Notes: generated by a model not told the origin, from the letters alone. Counted from the first letter of the stretch, positions 34,726 to 48,142 are shown. The stretch is 64,000 bases of DNA from Hofstenia miamia (GCA_004352715.1 SCFE01000066.1:996166-1060165); one strand, 5' to 3'. Numbers and translations are program-made.

Positions 34726-36720
34726 TTAATAGCCATGAGTACACTAACCGGGTAAAATTGCCTAGTGCTTAATTTTATTTGAAAAAATTTGACAAAAAAT
34801 GTGTGTATGAAAATGGTAGGTATTTTCAATAAAGTTGAACGCGACATACATATTATGTATAGTAACTGCAAAAATCATGAAAATGGATCATTTTACTTTA
34901 ATAAACTCTGCTGTAAGCCTTCAAATAAGCCATATTAAAAGTTAGAGGTATTCCACTTTTCAAATTCTGTTTATGCATGAAGCTAATAACCCAATCACTA
35001 GTAAAAAGCTTTCTATTAAACATTAAAAGATTTGGTAACATACATACATTAGTGAACAATTTTTATTAGGTATTTAGGTATTAATATACTTATATACTTG
35101 AATGATATATAACTTTATGAAGATGGATTGTCAGGATCAGCTAGATTGCTTACTTAGCATCATCATAAACAAAAAATATTTGAAAATAATAATAATAATA
35201 AATATGCTGTAGTAAGATTTTGAAACTAGGAATTTCGTGAAATCATTAACTGGTAAGGGTAAGTAAATACAGGAAATGTCTAGATATTTCAGAGTTTTAG
35301 TGAAACAATGTAAGTCAAATTGTCAACTGTGAATACAAAATACATAAGAACATCCATATCCATCAAGTTTTATTTAAGTTGATCTTAAGGTAATAAAAAG
35401 TTAAGGGTGACCAAATTCGTGTAAAGTGAATATTTGTTTGTAGCAAATAAACTGGTTTTAATAAATAACATCACGTTTCGCAAGAGTGATAATTTGAAAA
35501 TATGTTTCAGCAAAGAGGAACCAAGAGCAAGCATTAGCAAGGTGCGAAAAAACCAAAATAAACACTTATTAAATACAAGTACAGTATTGTTTAAGTCAAC
35601 GTAATAAACTGGAAAGGGTTGTTACAAAACGTAATTTAACCGTAATTGCACTGAGGGCCATTGAACATTTATTCAAAGAGCAAATTTTATGATCGGTTAA
35701 ATTTAAAGCAAAAGTATAAATTTATCGTTTAAGACATTCGAATGTGTTGGATCCACCAATTTGAAATATAAAAAATATTAAAATAAGCTACTAAACCTAC
35801 TTCAAAGTAGAAAGATTTTAGAAAAACTTAGGTCCAAGACAAATTAGGTTAAAAAATTCTAAGGTTGTGATGATGATATACAAAACAGGATATGATAGTT
35901 CACACTGAATGGCAAATAACCAACATTCATTAACACGCAAAGTCATATTTACACACAAAACATTTGACTTTAATTTTAATGATTATTTTCAAAAAACACA
36001 AAATTTCATGGGAACCAGCCTTATACATAACTGTGGAATGATAATAATAATTATATTATGCTAAAATTGAATGTGTATACATTTTATTGAATGTCTAATG
36101 TTGCAACCTGCTTTTGAAACTACGCCTAAATTAAATCACTAGCATGTCGCTATTGATCTCACTTGTTTAAAATGAGAACACTTCTTGTGTGTTATAAAGC
36201 TTGTTTATTTTAAAGTGTAAGATGTGTTAATTGGTTTTCTTTAAAACACCTAATTAATAGACACATATAAAGTCAATTTACAGACAGCTACATAAACATT
36301 ACGAGAATGGAAATTTTCATATACAGTATCAGAAAACCTTCTGTACTCTGCGATAACTTTGTGTAGCAAGTAAATATCAATAAATAAATATTCTAATACC
36401 TCAATATCATGCCTTCCTTTCAAAAAATATAAAAATTATCACGATTTTGGGGACTTAACGTAACCAACTTTAATGACATTTGAAGATAAATCCTAACGGA
36501 TCAAAAAATCAGTTAAATAATTTAAATCAACATAGTTGTTTGCATTATAATAAACTTAAATTCTATGTATTGATCGCTTTTTAAATTAATATGTTTAGAT
36601 ATAATCATTTCTATATCTCCAAAAATTTGTTCATCAATACAAGATCATATAGATTATCATGTCAAATATAAATTCGAACGCTAATTTTTTTGTAATTGAT
36701 ATTAATTGATGCAGAGATTA
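34726..36720. other. Intergenic, nothing recognised
   Basis: AT-rich, with a short (AAT)n at 35188-35204. No supported gene. Confidence 0.45.
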
Positions 36721-36722
36721 CT

Positions 36723-36753
<31 letters not shown>
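36721..36753. repeat. (TA)n microsatellite
   Basis: TA array with one early break. Confidence 0.9.
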
Positions 36754-37111
36754 AATAAAAAAGATTGAATAATTTGAATAACTGATTTTTTATTCAACTG
36801 AATTTTGTCTGAGCTTAGTCTCATTTTGCTATCTCAAATGAGCAGCAATCTAATCTTGGATTCTATACATTTTAAGAAATGAAATATAATTAATGTATAA
36901 GCTAATTTCCAAAAACAAAATAACTGCAACATACTGTTACTTTGAAACGAAATGTGACTTAATGTAGCACAATAAAACAAACAATCAATGATATTGAATG
37001 CCTTAAATGTGTTTATAGTATGTTTCACACAGTGTTGCTTAAAAATACAAAAATGACAATACAGCATTTTGTTTGTCCTAGTTATCATTTATGCATTGTA
37101 ACCTTAAGTGA
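36754..37111. other. Intergenic, nothing recognised
   Basis: An 84-codon minus frame at 36834-37088 is hydrophobic and without a known motif; probably chance. Confidence 0.4.
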
Positions 37112-37119
37112 GTATAACT

Positions 37120-37563
37120 CAGAGGTGTAAGTGGATCAAACCGGGTCTGGGTCTGGGTCAAATTGGGTCACATTTTTGTGTAGTTGGGTCTGGCTCTGGG
37201 TCTATTAACATAATTTTGAATTGGGTCAAATTAATGCTGTATAATGTACAAGTTGAACTTTGTATCTGTAAAATAATTATTGTCAATAAATAATTGTCAC
37301 ATACATGTATATCTTTCAATTTTGTTCAACTAAGATTTATGTTACCCATGTTTACAATAAAAGAATAGGTTTGTTTTGCAATGTTATTTTTGTTTGTTTA
37401 TTAGATATATTAATCAGAAAATTTTTTGTGTGAAACTGGGATGTAATTTAAATTTAAATTGGGTCTGGGTCAGCTCGGATGTGGGTCCAATTGGGTCTGG
37501 GTAAGCTCGGCTGTGGGTCCAAATGGGTCTGGGTCAACATTCAGTGACCCACTTACACCTCTG
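37120..37563. mobile_element. hAT-type MITE with perfect 8-bp target duplication and GGGTC arrays
   Basis: The left end CAGAGGTGTAAGTGGATC and the right end in reverse complement CAGAGGTGTAAGTGGGTC differ at one base. Both sides are flanked by GTATAACT (37112-37119 and 37564-37571), a perfect 8-bp duplication characteristic of hAT insertion. About fourteen GGGTC words, all in the same orientation, cluster near the two ends (37139-37205 and 37458-37540). Such subterminal motif clusters are known as transposase binding sites in hAT elements. No coding capacity, so it must have been moved by another element. Confidence 0.9.
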
Positions 37564-37571
37564 GTATAACT

Positions 37572-37921
37572 CTCTAAAATATTTTAAATGTACTATTTTC
37601 AGAACATGTTCTTTGGGAATAGAAGCTTAATTAATCATTTTAAAGAGCATTCTTTAAGATTTCTAATTACCCAATTATTTCTTTATAATCAGAGACAAAA
37701 ATAACTTTTAATAAATTAATGATAGCAATACCATTATTATATTGGACAGAGTTAGCACTAATTCAATTATAAATAGAAAAAAATTATTCTTGTCAAAGAG
37801 ATCAATTATATCCTTCGTTTGAAAAATTGACATTAATGGATCAAATGCCTTTTTCTTTTATTGGAACCAATTTCTATTTTTATAATGAGTCTTAAATTGA
37901 AAATGCAATGAAGAACTCTTA
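37572..37921. other. Intergenic, nothing recognised
   Basis: No supported feature. Confidence 0.4.
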
Positions 37922-37948
37922 CTATATATATATATATATATATATATN
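37922..37948. repeat. (TA)n ending at a single-N join
   Basis: A TA array runs into an N at 37948. The sequence on the right is repeated at 62983-63447. Confidence 0.9.
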
Positions 37949-38413
37949 AGAGGTAGCTCAAGTCATCTTAAATTCAGGCTTGTAAGTGTTATTTGTTTAC
38001 TCATTCATGTCTGGAAAATAATACAACTTAGAGCAATCTGCAGCAATAAACTTCTTTTTGGATACAAATTTCTTGCTTTATGAGTGATCCAATCAAATGA
38101 CCACATTCATTAATTGCCTATTTATGTTTTAAGTGATATCACTCTTGTCTTGTAGGTGGGTATATTCAAATATTTTGGTCCGCATAGCATTATATTTGTA
38201 TTGCATGTGCGTATATTATGAACATTTGAAATTAAAAATTAAATTTTTTCATTTTTCAAAAATATTTATTCTTTCGATTTTTTTAAGAAAGAACTTCAAG
38301 CCTAGAGTGTTAAAAAAACCTTAAATGATTAGCATAGCCAACCACAGGTTAAATTCAATACATAAAGAAATGGAGATTTACTTATTCATCAAAGGTTTGG
38401 ATGTACTGGTCTC
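37949..38413. repeat. 465-bp contig-end overlap with 62983-63447
   Basis: Matches 62983-63447 base for base as far as I can check, at an offset of 25,034. This copy starts at an N and the other ends at an N, the signature of two contigs that overlap by 465 bp and were not merged. It then continues into the transposon gene at 38440. Confidence 0.9.
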
Positions 38414-38439
38414 GGACTAACACTAGCAAAGGGCAAGGG

Positions 38440-39290
38440 ACTAAAAAACCTTTAGATTTTCTATCCAAACATATATCTTACTCATGAAGCTGTGAGAGCA
38501 CCAAATGAAGACCTAAAATTATTACAATCTGTGCAACAATATAGATATGCTGATGAACGAATTTTCAAAGTAAAGCTTCAAAAAATGTCCACTCATCTCT
38601 GGCGCTTATTAGAAGAGCTAGTTGATCTGGCCTTTTTTGATGAAATTGTGTCAATAGAAAAAAGAACTAAACGCAGTTAATGAAGCTGAAAACCCTGTTA
38701 AGTGAATAAAAGTAGACATAGATAAATTTCAAGAGAAAGTTTTACAACGTTTTACTACAAAGAACACTATGTAATTTTTTAAAAAAATTAAACTTAAAAA
38801 CAAATTTTTTTGAGCTTCCAGTAGAAAAATGGCATGGTTGTTTATATAGGCCAGACCCAATTTTTTTGGTTTAGCATGTAAATTGTACATATGTTATTAA
38901 TTTGTATATAAGCAAGAGTATTTGTTGTAAATTGAGAACAGTTTTAACACAGTCTTAGTGTTTGTAGATATCTTCCGCCCATAGTCGGTTCCCTAAGAAT
39001 AGGTTTCTACACGCAATTAGGGGTCTATAGCACACGCGAATGATATTACATGAATTGTCAAGAGTCAAGAAAGGCTGTGAGAGACTTGTCCATTGTAAAT
39101 GATCATTCTGACAGAGCAGTAGCCTTGATTAAAAAATATTCCGGGAGAATTACAAACGATGAAGAACAATTGTAATTCTTACTCAAGATGGCTGCTGACC
39201 ACACAAAACTGCTGCCAAAAACTCTCAAGCGGACTTTACTGAACAATATAGTGAATGACTGGGAAACAATCATTATCTATCCTACATAGT
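38440..39290 (+). pseudogene. C-terminal part of a recurrent invertebrate transposon protein, degenerate
   Basis: An open segment at 38492-38680 encodes APNEDLKLLQSVQQYRYADE and then HLWRLLEELVDLAFFDEIVS. Worn blocks follow: ELPVEKW and LYRPDPIF near 38815-38865, then DHSDRAVALIKKYSGRITND near 39098-39160 with FLLKMAADHTKLLPKTLKRT close behind. These match, in order, the C-terminal half of a transposon-type protein family I know from many invertebrate genomes, with motifs like AP-NDL-LL, HLWYLSEELV-LAFFD, RAVALI-EYSG--T-DEEQ-QFLL and HR-LFP--RK-TL. Stops occur near 38680, 38700 and 39174, so the copy is dead. The catalytic region should lie upstream. The family has no name I can give with confidence. 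Confidence 0.65.
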
Positions 39291-39535
39291 ATATAATTTA
39301 CATGTTTTCTGTCAAAATATAATAAAATATAAATGTTTTTTTCATGTAAAAATCAATTTATTTGGCTCGATTCAATGAACATCTTTTAACAACGTTTTGT
39401 TGAATAAAGTTTCAAAATCAAGAAGCCTTGAGCAACCTCTAAACACCACTATTTTTTTATAATATTTTACAATATTTTTTGTCATAATTTGATATTCTTA
39501 CAATTGTCTGCAATAGAAAAATTGTAAAATTGTAA

Positions 39536-39547
39536 AATAAGGACCAC

Positions 39548-39553
<6 letters not shown>
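39536..39553 (-). repeat. Right terminal inverted repeat of the 38.4-kb transposon
   Basis: In reverse complement this reads TTAGAGTGGTCCTTATTT, directly beside a (TA)n array. It matches TTAGAGTGATCCTTATTT at 62857 at 17 of 18 bases, in the inverted orientation expected for element ends. Confidence 0.7.
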
Positions 39554-39580
<27 letters not shown>

Positions 39581-39745
39581 NNNNNNNNNNNNNNNNNNNN
39601 NNNNNNNNNNNNNNNNNNNNNNNNNNNNNNNNNNNNNNNNNNNNNNNNNNNNNNNNNNNNNNNNNNNNNNNNNNNNNNNNNNNNNNNNNNNNNNNNNNNN
39701 NNNNNNNNNNNNNNNNNNNNNNNNNNNNNNNNNNNNNNNNNNNNN

Positions 39746-39776
<31 letters not shown>
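39554..39776. other. (TA)n array interrupted by a 165-N gap
   Basis: TA repeat on both sides of Ns at 39581-39745; the gap is probably more TA repeat that failed to assemble. Confidence 0.9.
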
Positions 39777-39780
<4 letters not shown>

Positions 39781-41152
39781 CCTATCTATTTAAAAATTTC
39801 AATATTAAAAAATCTAGCAAGCAAAGTCGGAAAAATTTGCCGAGAATCCTATTGTGTACTAAGTCAATAATTATAGTTACCACTGAACAATTAACATATT
39901 TTTAACTCCAGGGGTGCGACCAAACACAGAATGAATTAACAGTGCAATGACAACATCGCATTATAAATTAATATAGAAAACCAGCAACTCACATGCTCGC
40001 GAATACTTAAGTTACATTCTTTACATAGTTTGCTATCATTTCACGTCACCTATGCGAGCGGCTCTATCCAAAAACATTTGAAGTGAAAAGTCAGATAAGT
40101 TTTCACTAACTCTCCTTAGTCACTCATTCAGATAAATCGATAATCATAGTAAGATGTCAGGCCTATTGCATACAATGAATGATCTGTCCAGTCAAATGAC
40201 ACTTCAAATGTTTGACTATATAATACAATGTAGAAATAATAGCACCGTAAAATTTAATTAAGTACAGTTAATTCTTATGGTATATGCTGTACCCATTAGC
40301 TAATGCTAAGGAGGTTCAAGTCCCTAATTGGCGTATCTTGTAATTCAGACTATTATGCTATTACCACCATTGTTAACTTTACTTTAATAGGATGTGATTC
40401 TAAAATTGTATTTAAGGAGTTTAGCAACTTTCCCACATTTATTGTGCGTAACCAAATATGAATTTAGCATGTTAAGGAACATGACTCTCTTTAGAAATCT
40501 ACTAAAATTTCATTTACATGTAAGAAATTGTTCGTTTTCTATAAGCACACGTTTTGTATAGTGGTGCTTAGCATAGTTACTTAATGCGACTTCGTGAGTA
40601 AGGCTAGAGACTATTTTACTTCCTATTAAAATTATAAAAATCTTTCATCGTAGCATTAAGTAGGAGACAAATTAATCAAGTACTTTCAGATTTATTACTT
40701 TAGAAAAATATCTATGAAACAGGTTATACCATAAATGTAATATAGCTCTAACAAATATAGCACATGATTAGAAAAATGTTTAAAAAATAGTAGAACAGCT
40801 TTTCTTTCAATGTGAATAAAATTAGGTAGTAGCAGTTGATGCAACAAGGAATGTAGCCAAAGATTATAATTTCTCTTACATACTTAAAAAATGTCATCAT
40901 AAGTTACTCGAGTAAAACTTAGATACTGTTAATGAACTAGTATGTGCTGAAAGAATGAAAATACAGCTATTAATAAATCGCATATAGATTTGGCAATTAT
41001 TGCAATAAAGTTATTATGGTAAGATTAAATAGCTATAATTAAGTACAACAATCACTACATTAATTTTAAGTTATGATAAGTATGATCGCTACCAATGGCA
41101 TCAAATTTCCTACACTCGAAGTTCAATTTTATCCAAAATAAAAATTTCATTG
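39777..41152. other. Intergenic, nothing recognised
   Basis: A tRNA-like B-box word at 40312 is not part of a tRNA fold. No other feature. Confidence 0.45.
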
Positions 41153-41365
41153 AAACTCTGTCCCAGTAATTAAGTAAACCGGTTTTTTAGGAAAAGGAGG
41201 TAGTATGATATAAACACGAGTATAATTTCAAGTTTTCATTTTCATTTTTTTATAATATGCACAAGATTCTAAGCTATCTAATTCGAGCCAAAACCATGGT
41301 ATTTACGCTATAATAAAACCCCAATTATTGATATAAAACTTTACTTATTAACTGGGACAGAGTTT
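41153..41365. repeat. MITE with AAACTCTGTCCCAG ends, 213 bp
   Basis: The left AAACTCTGTCCCAGTAATTA and the right end in reverse complement AAACTCTGTCCCAGTTAATA begin an inverted repeat of 26 bases with two differences. The middle is non-coding. No clear target duplication longer than a couple of bases, which fits a TA-type or unknown superfamily. Confidence 0.7.
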
Positions 41366-42134
41366 AGTAAACATTTTACGAAAATCCGTTACTAAATTTA
41401 AATTAGGAGAATTTAAGTTTTAGGAGAAAATAGTAACAATTAAAAACAAAAACCAGCAATAAAATATTTGCAATTCTTAATTGCACATTGCAGTAACAAA
41501 ACTAATAATTTAGAAACCTACCATTGTGCTAGATAACTTTTTTCAGTAAGAAAATTGAAATATAAATAATTTTTTAATACAATACGGTAAATAACAGCCT
41601 TCTGCCAAAATTTTGCTAAAACATTAATATGATTTACAAGTAAAATTATTTTTTACATGCTCTTTCTAGAGAATTGAGTAGCATTGGAATTCTGTTATGT
41701 TTATTGACAAAGAGTAGGAAATATTTGAAGCCAATATTTTTCTCAATTGGTGATTACACAAAAAATTTAAATTGCGATTACTAGCTTGGTAAAAAATGGG
41801 TTGCCTAAATCACAACAATAATTTATTAATAAAACTAGTTTTGACAAGCAATTATGAATAAATTATTTTTTTGAAGTTATATTATCTGTAATAAATAAAC
41901 ATGTCTTTGATAAAATTGTTGCACGACTTAAACGAGACTTGGATTAAAAATTCACATTTTCTCAATGTGGATTGACATAATGATTAAAATCGTAATGCGG
42001 ATTAGTATGTGAATGTATTCAGTAAAATATTTAAAAAAATAACTTTGAATTTCGAATATCAATTTCAACACTGTAATTTTCTGTCTCGATCTGTAAAAAA
42101 AGCGCAACAGACATTGAGTGGAATATATCATACT

Positions 42135-42179
<45 letters not shown>

Positions 42180-45100
42180 TCAATGTTTTTAAAAGGTTAT
42201 CTTCTATAGTCCTAGTGCTTATGGCATGTATAATCGATCATCTGAATTTCTAAATCAAAACATGGTATTCAGTATTGATTTCAAATAGAGTTATATCAAA
42301 ACTCTGATTTCACAGATCTCATCATTCTAAATTTGTTCTTAGTAGTGCAGATAATTTAAAAATTTAAAAGAATAATTGATAATCAATTAAATAACTTTTT
42401 TATTTATAAATCTTGATTGATTCAAATTTGAAAAATTCAATGAAATCTAAACTGACATTTATAATCTAAGCTTATGTTAAAGTAATTTTCTCACAGTTAA
42501 CCTTCCTGAAGAATAACCCGCAGTTAACGAAAATTTCATCTCAATTCAATATCAGCTCTAATATAATAATATCCGAAAACAAAGAGAATGCGAAATTTAT
42601 ATCAAGGTGACCAGAATTCTATTTTTTTCAATCCAAGACGAATATGCTTGGTTTCAATACAAAATGAGGTAATTATAGAATAAGTTAATGAAAATGTTTA
42701 ACAATATTTTGATTTAATGTGAAATCTACACAAGTAAATTCTGTTTATGTGAAGATTGATTGATTTTTATTGGCATTTAAATTGCTAAAAAAGTTAATTT
42801 TAATTAAAATAAATTATAATTTAAATTATAATTTCACACATTAAGTTTTAAATGGACATCACTTTATAATACTTTATAATATCTGAAAAAGTTGTGTAAG
42901 AAGCCAAATGGTGGATTTGCATTTCCAAAGAATTATTCCAATGACCCTATTAGTCAACATCACCCCTAATCGAACCTTGGCAGTTATGGAAATTTACAAT
43001 AAACATGATAAAAACTCAAATATATTTTTTCACAATTATTCAGAAATTTGGAAGAACCGTGCTTTGTTTCTTTATCTTTTATTCCTTCAATCATTCTAAC
43101 AATGTTAAATTTAAAAACTGACGTTGAAAGCTTGCACTGCAGCTGAAAGTTACTTGCGATTGACATGTGTACGCAAACGATCAGCGAAAGTAAACCAATC
43201 GAGATTTGCAAACAATCAAAATTTGTTGCATTTTAAATTTTATACAATGCTGGTCCCTATTTAAGCACTGTGCAAACCACTATTCGTCTTCAATATTTAT
43301 TCAGCCTCAATGTTTTCAAAATCACTTCAGCTAAAGATGTAGCCGCTGCTTAAATTGCAATTTTAATTTTTCCAATTTTGCAATTCTATATTTAATATCT
43401 AAAAATAAAAATTCTCACAAATTAGAGCAGAGTAAAAATTAAAACAACTTATCCCCCTACTCATTATATTTCTACAAAGAGTTTTAATCCTAAACAACCC
43501 AAAGATTTTTTACAATCTGTGATGGGTTCTACAAAATATTTTAAAACTGTTATAACTTAATAAAAAATAAAAATATCTCAAATCTGAAACTAGCAATGAA
43601 TAGATAATAATCTCCTATTTCATTTTCAAACTTAATTCGCCCACCTGGATGGGACCTGGTTGATCTCTTAGAAGAGAAGTAGTTGAAAATGTCTTCGTAA
43701 AAATAGGAATTTCCACAAATAAAATTTTATATATTAATGTACTTCAAACACACAAATAATTTTATTAAAAATTTTTACCATATTAGAGTCGTACACTTAC
43801 TAATGGATATGTAAAGATGTCAGAATTCCCAAATTTTCCAATAGTCTTGGCGGAAATTGTAGAATGTGAGCAAAATTGTTTGTGACATTAAATCGAAAAT
43901 AGGTTGTGTTTAGGGTTAAATGTGAGCTATTTTTTAATTGTTCTTAAAAATCTAATTCATTACCTTACATGAATACAAAAGAATTAAAACAAAAAAAAAT
44001 CTTATTTTATTTAGCAATAAAGATTATCCCAATAAGGTAAGCATTACATAGGAGACCATATAGTTTTAAAATATAAAAGCCTAAAAACTATAAACTATTT
44101 CTGACTGAAGTTTAAAATGGTGGTTTTATTAACTTGTTGCTGCATAAATGTCAATCTAAGACATAATTTCACTATATTTGGATATTTATTTTGGTAAAAT
44201 TTTATGCATGTTGTAAGTGTTTTGAGTATATACGTCTATTTGAAACATACTAAATATTTCAGTAATTGGAAATATGCGTATTATGTTAACGTATTGAATA
44301 TAAATTTCTGCATTTTTGTATGAATAAGATTTCAATCACGCATAAATCTTTATAGATCTTTCGAAAGAATTGCTCTTACAATTTGCTACCTGTTGTTTTG
44401 TATCACAACACCTCTCTCGTACATAATTAAGTGCACACTAACAGCACTTCTCAAAATTTGTGAACTGTTCACGTGACAGTTTGCAAATGTTTACCAAATA
44501 ACTGAAAATCAGGAAACATTGCTGACTTAACAGCAAACAAATCTAAAACAAATAGCAATTTGGGAAAATTTACATATATTTTCTTGTTTGGTGATAAAGT
44601 AGAATGATAACTTTAGGAAAAAACCTGGGAAATTTCAAATCCTGCTCGAGGGAATGATAACGCTTAAAATAATTTCAACAATGGAGCTTTTTATTATTAT
44701 CTAAATGACAAATGCACAAGACATAGGTGCACATTGTGAGCACTCTGTGCAAATGGTGAATAAATAACAACTGCTTCAATAATAGTGTTTTGCTGTAAGC
44801 ATAACTTCAAATTGATATATTTTTGCTAAATTTCCTTATTAAAAACATTTACTGTGGCATGTTTCAGTCTCAGCATTCATTAGCCTTCAATAAATTTCCT
44901 TTATGTTTGTACTTATATATATAATGTCTATATATATATATATATAATTGGATTAATATTTAAATCCTTACAAAAACAAAAAGTGATGCTGTACTGTGAT
45001 TAAAAATGCATCCGCTTTAACGACTTAAGGTGGAAGCCTAATATCTTTTTCTTGAAATTAAAAAATGCTAGATTATAGTTTAGTAGTAATGCAGAATGTA

Positions 45101-45820
45101 CTTAAATTCAAAAATTCACATATGTACGCATGCAATGCAGATTTTAACACAAAATATCATCAAAACTATAGCTTTAACATTAATAAAAAAATTCTGTCCC
45201 ATGAAATTTATTCATGAAGATATGATACTGTGTGAAAATGGCCATTTTTATAATGATTTTCATTTATAATAATAAAAACCCTCATTGATTGTAGTAATTA
45301 TTTTGAAGAATGAAACAACCATTTTTTCAAAAGCATTTGAACTTATTTAACTTCTACATTCTTAGATCAATGAGCAATGATTCTTCAGACAACTGCTTGG
45401 GAATTGATGACGAGTTTGAAATAATTTAAAACTTTCCTTAACACTTTTTTTATCAAAGTTCCATACGATACATAACGTAATTCATTTAAAAAATGAGTAC
45501 TTCTTTAGAAAAGATCTTGTAAAAGTTAAGAATAAAAATTCAAAAATTATAAAGTGCATAAAAATTGCAGCAAATTCATCTGATGCAAAACCTCTTTAGT
45601 GTAATTAAAGTGGTCAGTTATGCAAACACTATAAAGCCTATATGACGGTCATTAAGAATGTAAATTCGTCATTATTTGTTTAGCTTATTCTGTGTCAACA
45701 CAAGATTTGCTGCATTTATCAAAGACAAAAATGCTTACAATGTCGTAAACTTTTTCGTAGAGTTTTACCATCCCTTTTCCTTCTGATACTGTGGAAGTCC
45801 AAGCGATTATCCCGAGCACA
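41366..45820. other. Intergenic, with (TA)n at 42136-42174 and 44915-44946
   Basis: Long AT-rich stretch. The overlapping frames at 42908-43211 on the two strands have no recognised motif. No RNA genes found. Confidence 0.45.
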
Positions 45821-46011
45821 TATATAAAAAAGCCCATAGGCTTCATCTAGCTACATCTGATTTTGAACACTCAATGCAAAGTGCAAACAATAAATATTTG
45901 GATTTTCGCTCATATACAGTGAGCACTGCTATTTGTTCAACAATATTAGCGAATAATCTCTGTCCCTTCTTGGCATCGTCATTAATATTTCGACATCATC
46001 TCTCACTTTGA
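45821..46011 (+). promoter_or_regulatory. TATA-type promoter candidate with short frame
   Basis: TATATAAAAA at 45821 stands between less AT-rich flanks and is followed about 53 bases later by an ATG (45874) opening 45 codons to a TGA at 46009. I do not recognise the product. The arrangement is only suggestive. Confidence 0.2.
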
Positions 46012-46305
46012 TTGGTCAGGTGAATTGCCCAACTAAAGAATGCGGAAGTGTCAGAATAAGCATGGTAACAAGCGAGAGATGTGAAATTTAACTATTAAAT
46101 AGGAAAAAATTTATTCATTTATATACTCATTTTTTTAACAATAACGTTTATTTAAGTTCTCATGTACATACAAATGTATTAAGTTTACAAAATTATTAAA
46201 AACATAAATAATGCAACTTTCTTCATATGAGCTTAGTTATGACAGTAAATGTTTGTTTCTTGGTTACGTTTATAAATTACATACAACTTAAAAAATATTT
46301 TTTAC
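46012..46305. other. 3' flank of LINE-A
   Basis: AT-rich sequence after the stop codon of the LINE. It probably includes the element's 3' UTR, but no tail is obvious. Confidence 0.35.
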
Positions 46306-46539
46306 TTATTGTTCTTGAGTTGCACATCTTATTCTATAATTAGTCAGAGAATTGATATTTTGTTGTGTAATCATATTTTTCAACTTCTTCTTAAATATTG
46401 TATAATTTTTTTCACTTCTTGTACTGTAATCCAATTTGTTCCAAAGCGATATTGAATAATTTAGGAATTCGTTCTTCATTACTTTTCTATTATACTTAGT
46501 TTTACCAAATGTAATGTAATTGTTCTTTGATTTAAATGA

Positions 46540-46740
46540 TTAGAAATGTTCGATTTTTTTTCCAAAATATCGATAAACATCTAATATNNNNNNNNNNNNN
46601 NNNNNNNNNNNNNNNNNNNNNNNNNNNNNNNNNNNNNNNNNNNNNNNNNNNNNNNNNNNNNNNNNNNNNNNNNNNNNNNNNNNNNNNNNNNNATTAGGAA
46701 TGTTCGATTTTCTTTTCCAAAATATCGATAAACATCTAAT
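46540..46740. repeat. 105-N gap flanked by the same 48 bases
   Basis: The bases at 46540-46587 are repeated with small differences at 46693-46740, on either side of Ns (46588-46692). Two unmerged contig ends of the LINE. Confidence 0.85.
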
Positions 46741-47225
46741 ATTTTGAAGAGCTTTTAATGATCTTAGATGATATTTACACATTATTTCTTTTTTATTTTT
46801 GTTACTAATTATGTTTATTCCCCATTTAAATATTTTCTCTAATTTCGATTTTGCTTTTTTATTTAATTTCGTTAATAAAGAAGATGAGTACAAGAAATGG
46901 GATAGAACAAGTGATCGAAAGATTATTACCCTCCATTCTATTGGTATAAACTTTCCAATTTTTTGAATTGATCTTGTACCATATGCCATTTTCTTTATGA
47001 TGTTGTTTGCCTCGTCTTCAAAATTCAATTTATTATAAATTACTACTCCTAAGTATTTCATTTTTTATGATTCCTGAATGATGTTGTTACATATCTTAAT
47101 AATTTCTAATTTTGATTTATTTTTTCTATTGTTAATTACCATAAATATAGTTTTTTCAATATTTAGTTTTAACAAATTATTATTGAAGAATGATTGCAAT
47201 TTTTCGACATTTTCTTGTAAATTTT

Positions 47226-48142
47226 GAAATCCAAACTGAGGTTTTGATATTAATTCATTTTGTTCCACATATAGGTTAATTTTGTTGAATAATATATTTT
47301 TCAAATATTTTATTAATTACTGTTAATACTGAAATTGGTCGGTAATTTTATGCAAGCTCTTTTCTTCCTTTCCCACATATTGGTGTAACTTTAGCAATTA
47401 GGAGTAATCAGGGTAAGTTGATTCTGCCAAGCCTTGATTAAATAAGTCCCACAAAGGTCTCAATAAAATACATAACGCACCTTTCAACAACAACGGAGGA
47501 AGTTCACAATGACCTTTCGCTTTGTTCCAATTAATTTTCTTTGTTTCTTTGTAAATTCTACTAATGTAATAAATCTTGGTTTATAGGGATCATCATGTTT
47601 TCTAATATTGCGATGCTTATGATAAAAATGTTTAGGTTGTCATTCATTCCTAGTTTCACAAATCTTTCATTTATAATATTACTAATTTCTTTGTCATTTG
47701 TAATACATTCAACATTATCATTTACTATATAAGAAATTTTATTTTTTTCTTTAAAATTTAAAAAATTCGAAATAAATAACCACTTTTGTTTAACAGATTT
47801 TTTTCATTAAAAGATTTTTGTAAAAAAGCTTGTAGATCAAAATTACACTTTGTTGAGGCTATATTTCTTAATGTTTTATAATCATAATAGTTTGCCTTCG
47901 ATCTGTTTGACAAAAAATTGCATATGCCATGTGCTTTTTCTAATGCATTCTTTCGTTTCTTTAGATATCCATATCTTCCACGTTTTGTTACTATTCTTTA
48001 CGTTGTGTTTTTGAATCTTTGTAATAGGACAAAGCTTATGATAAATACTTGTTAAATTATCAATTATAAACATCATTTTTTGATCCACTGTTGTACTAAA
48101 GTAATAATCATTCCAATTTAAGTTGATCAAGTCCTTCAAAAA
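47226..48142. repeat. LINE-A segment, first version (917 bp)
   Basis: Nearly identical to 48466-49382, with only a few substitutions seen. In this version the QFGFQ motif is fused directly to NLQENVEKLQ, which skips the RT core. It ends at the N at 48143. Confidence 0.88.

Noticed and set aside
40300-40335. GGTTCAAGTCCC, a perfect-looking tRNA B box
   Set aside because: No A box at the right distance and no acceptor or anticodon stem can be folded.
42984-43211. Minus-strand frame with a hydrophobic start resembling a signal peptide
   Set aside because: It has no in-frame ATG at its beginning, no splice donor at a useful place and overlaps an equally good frame on plus.
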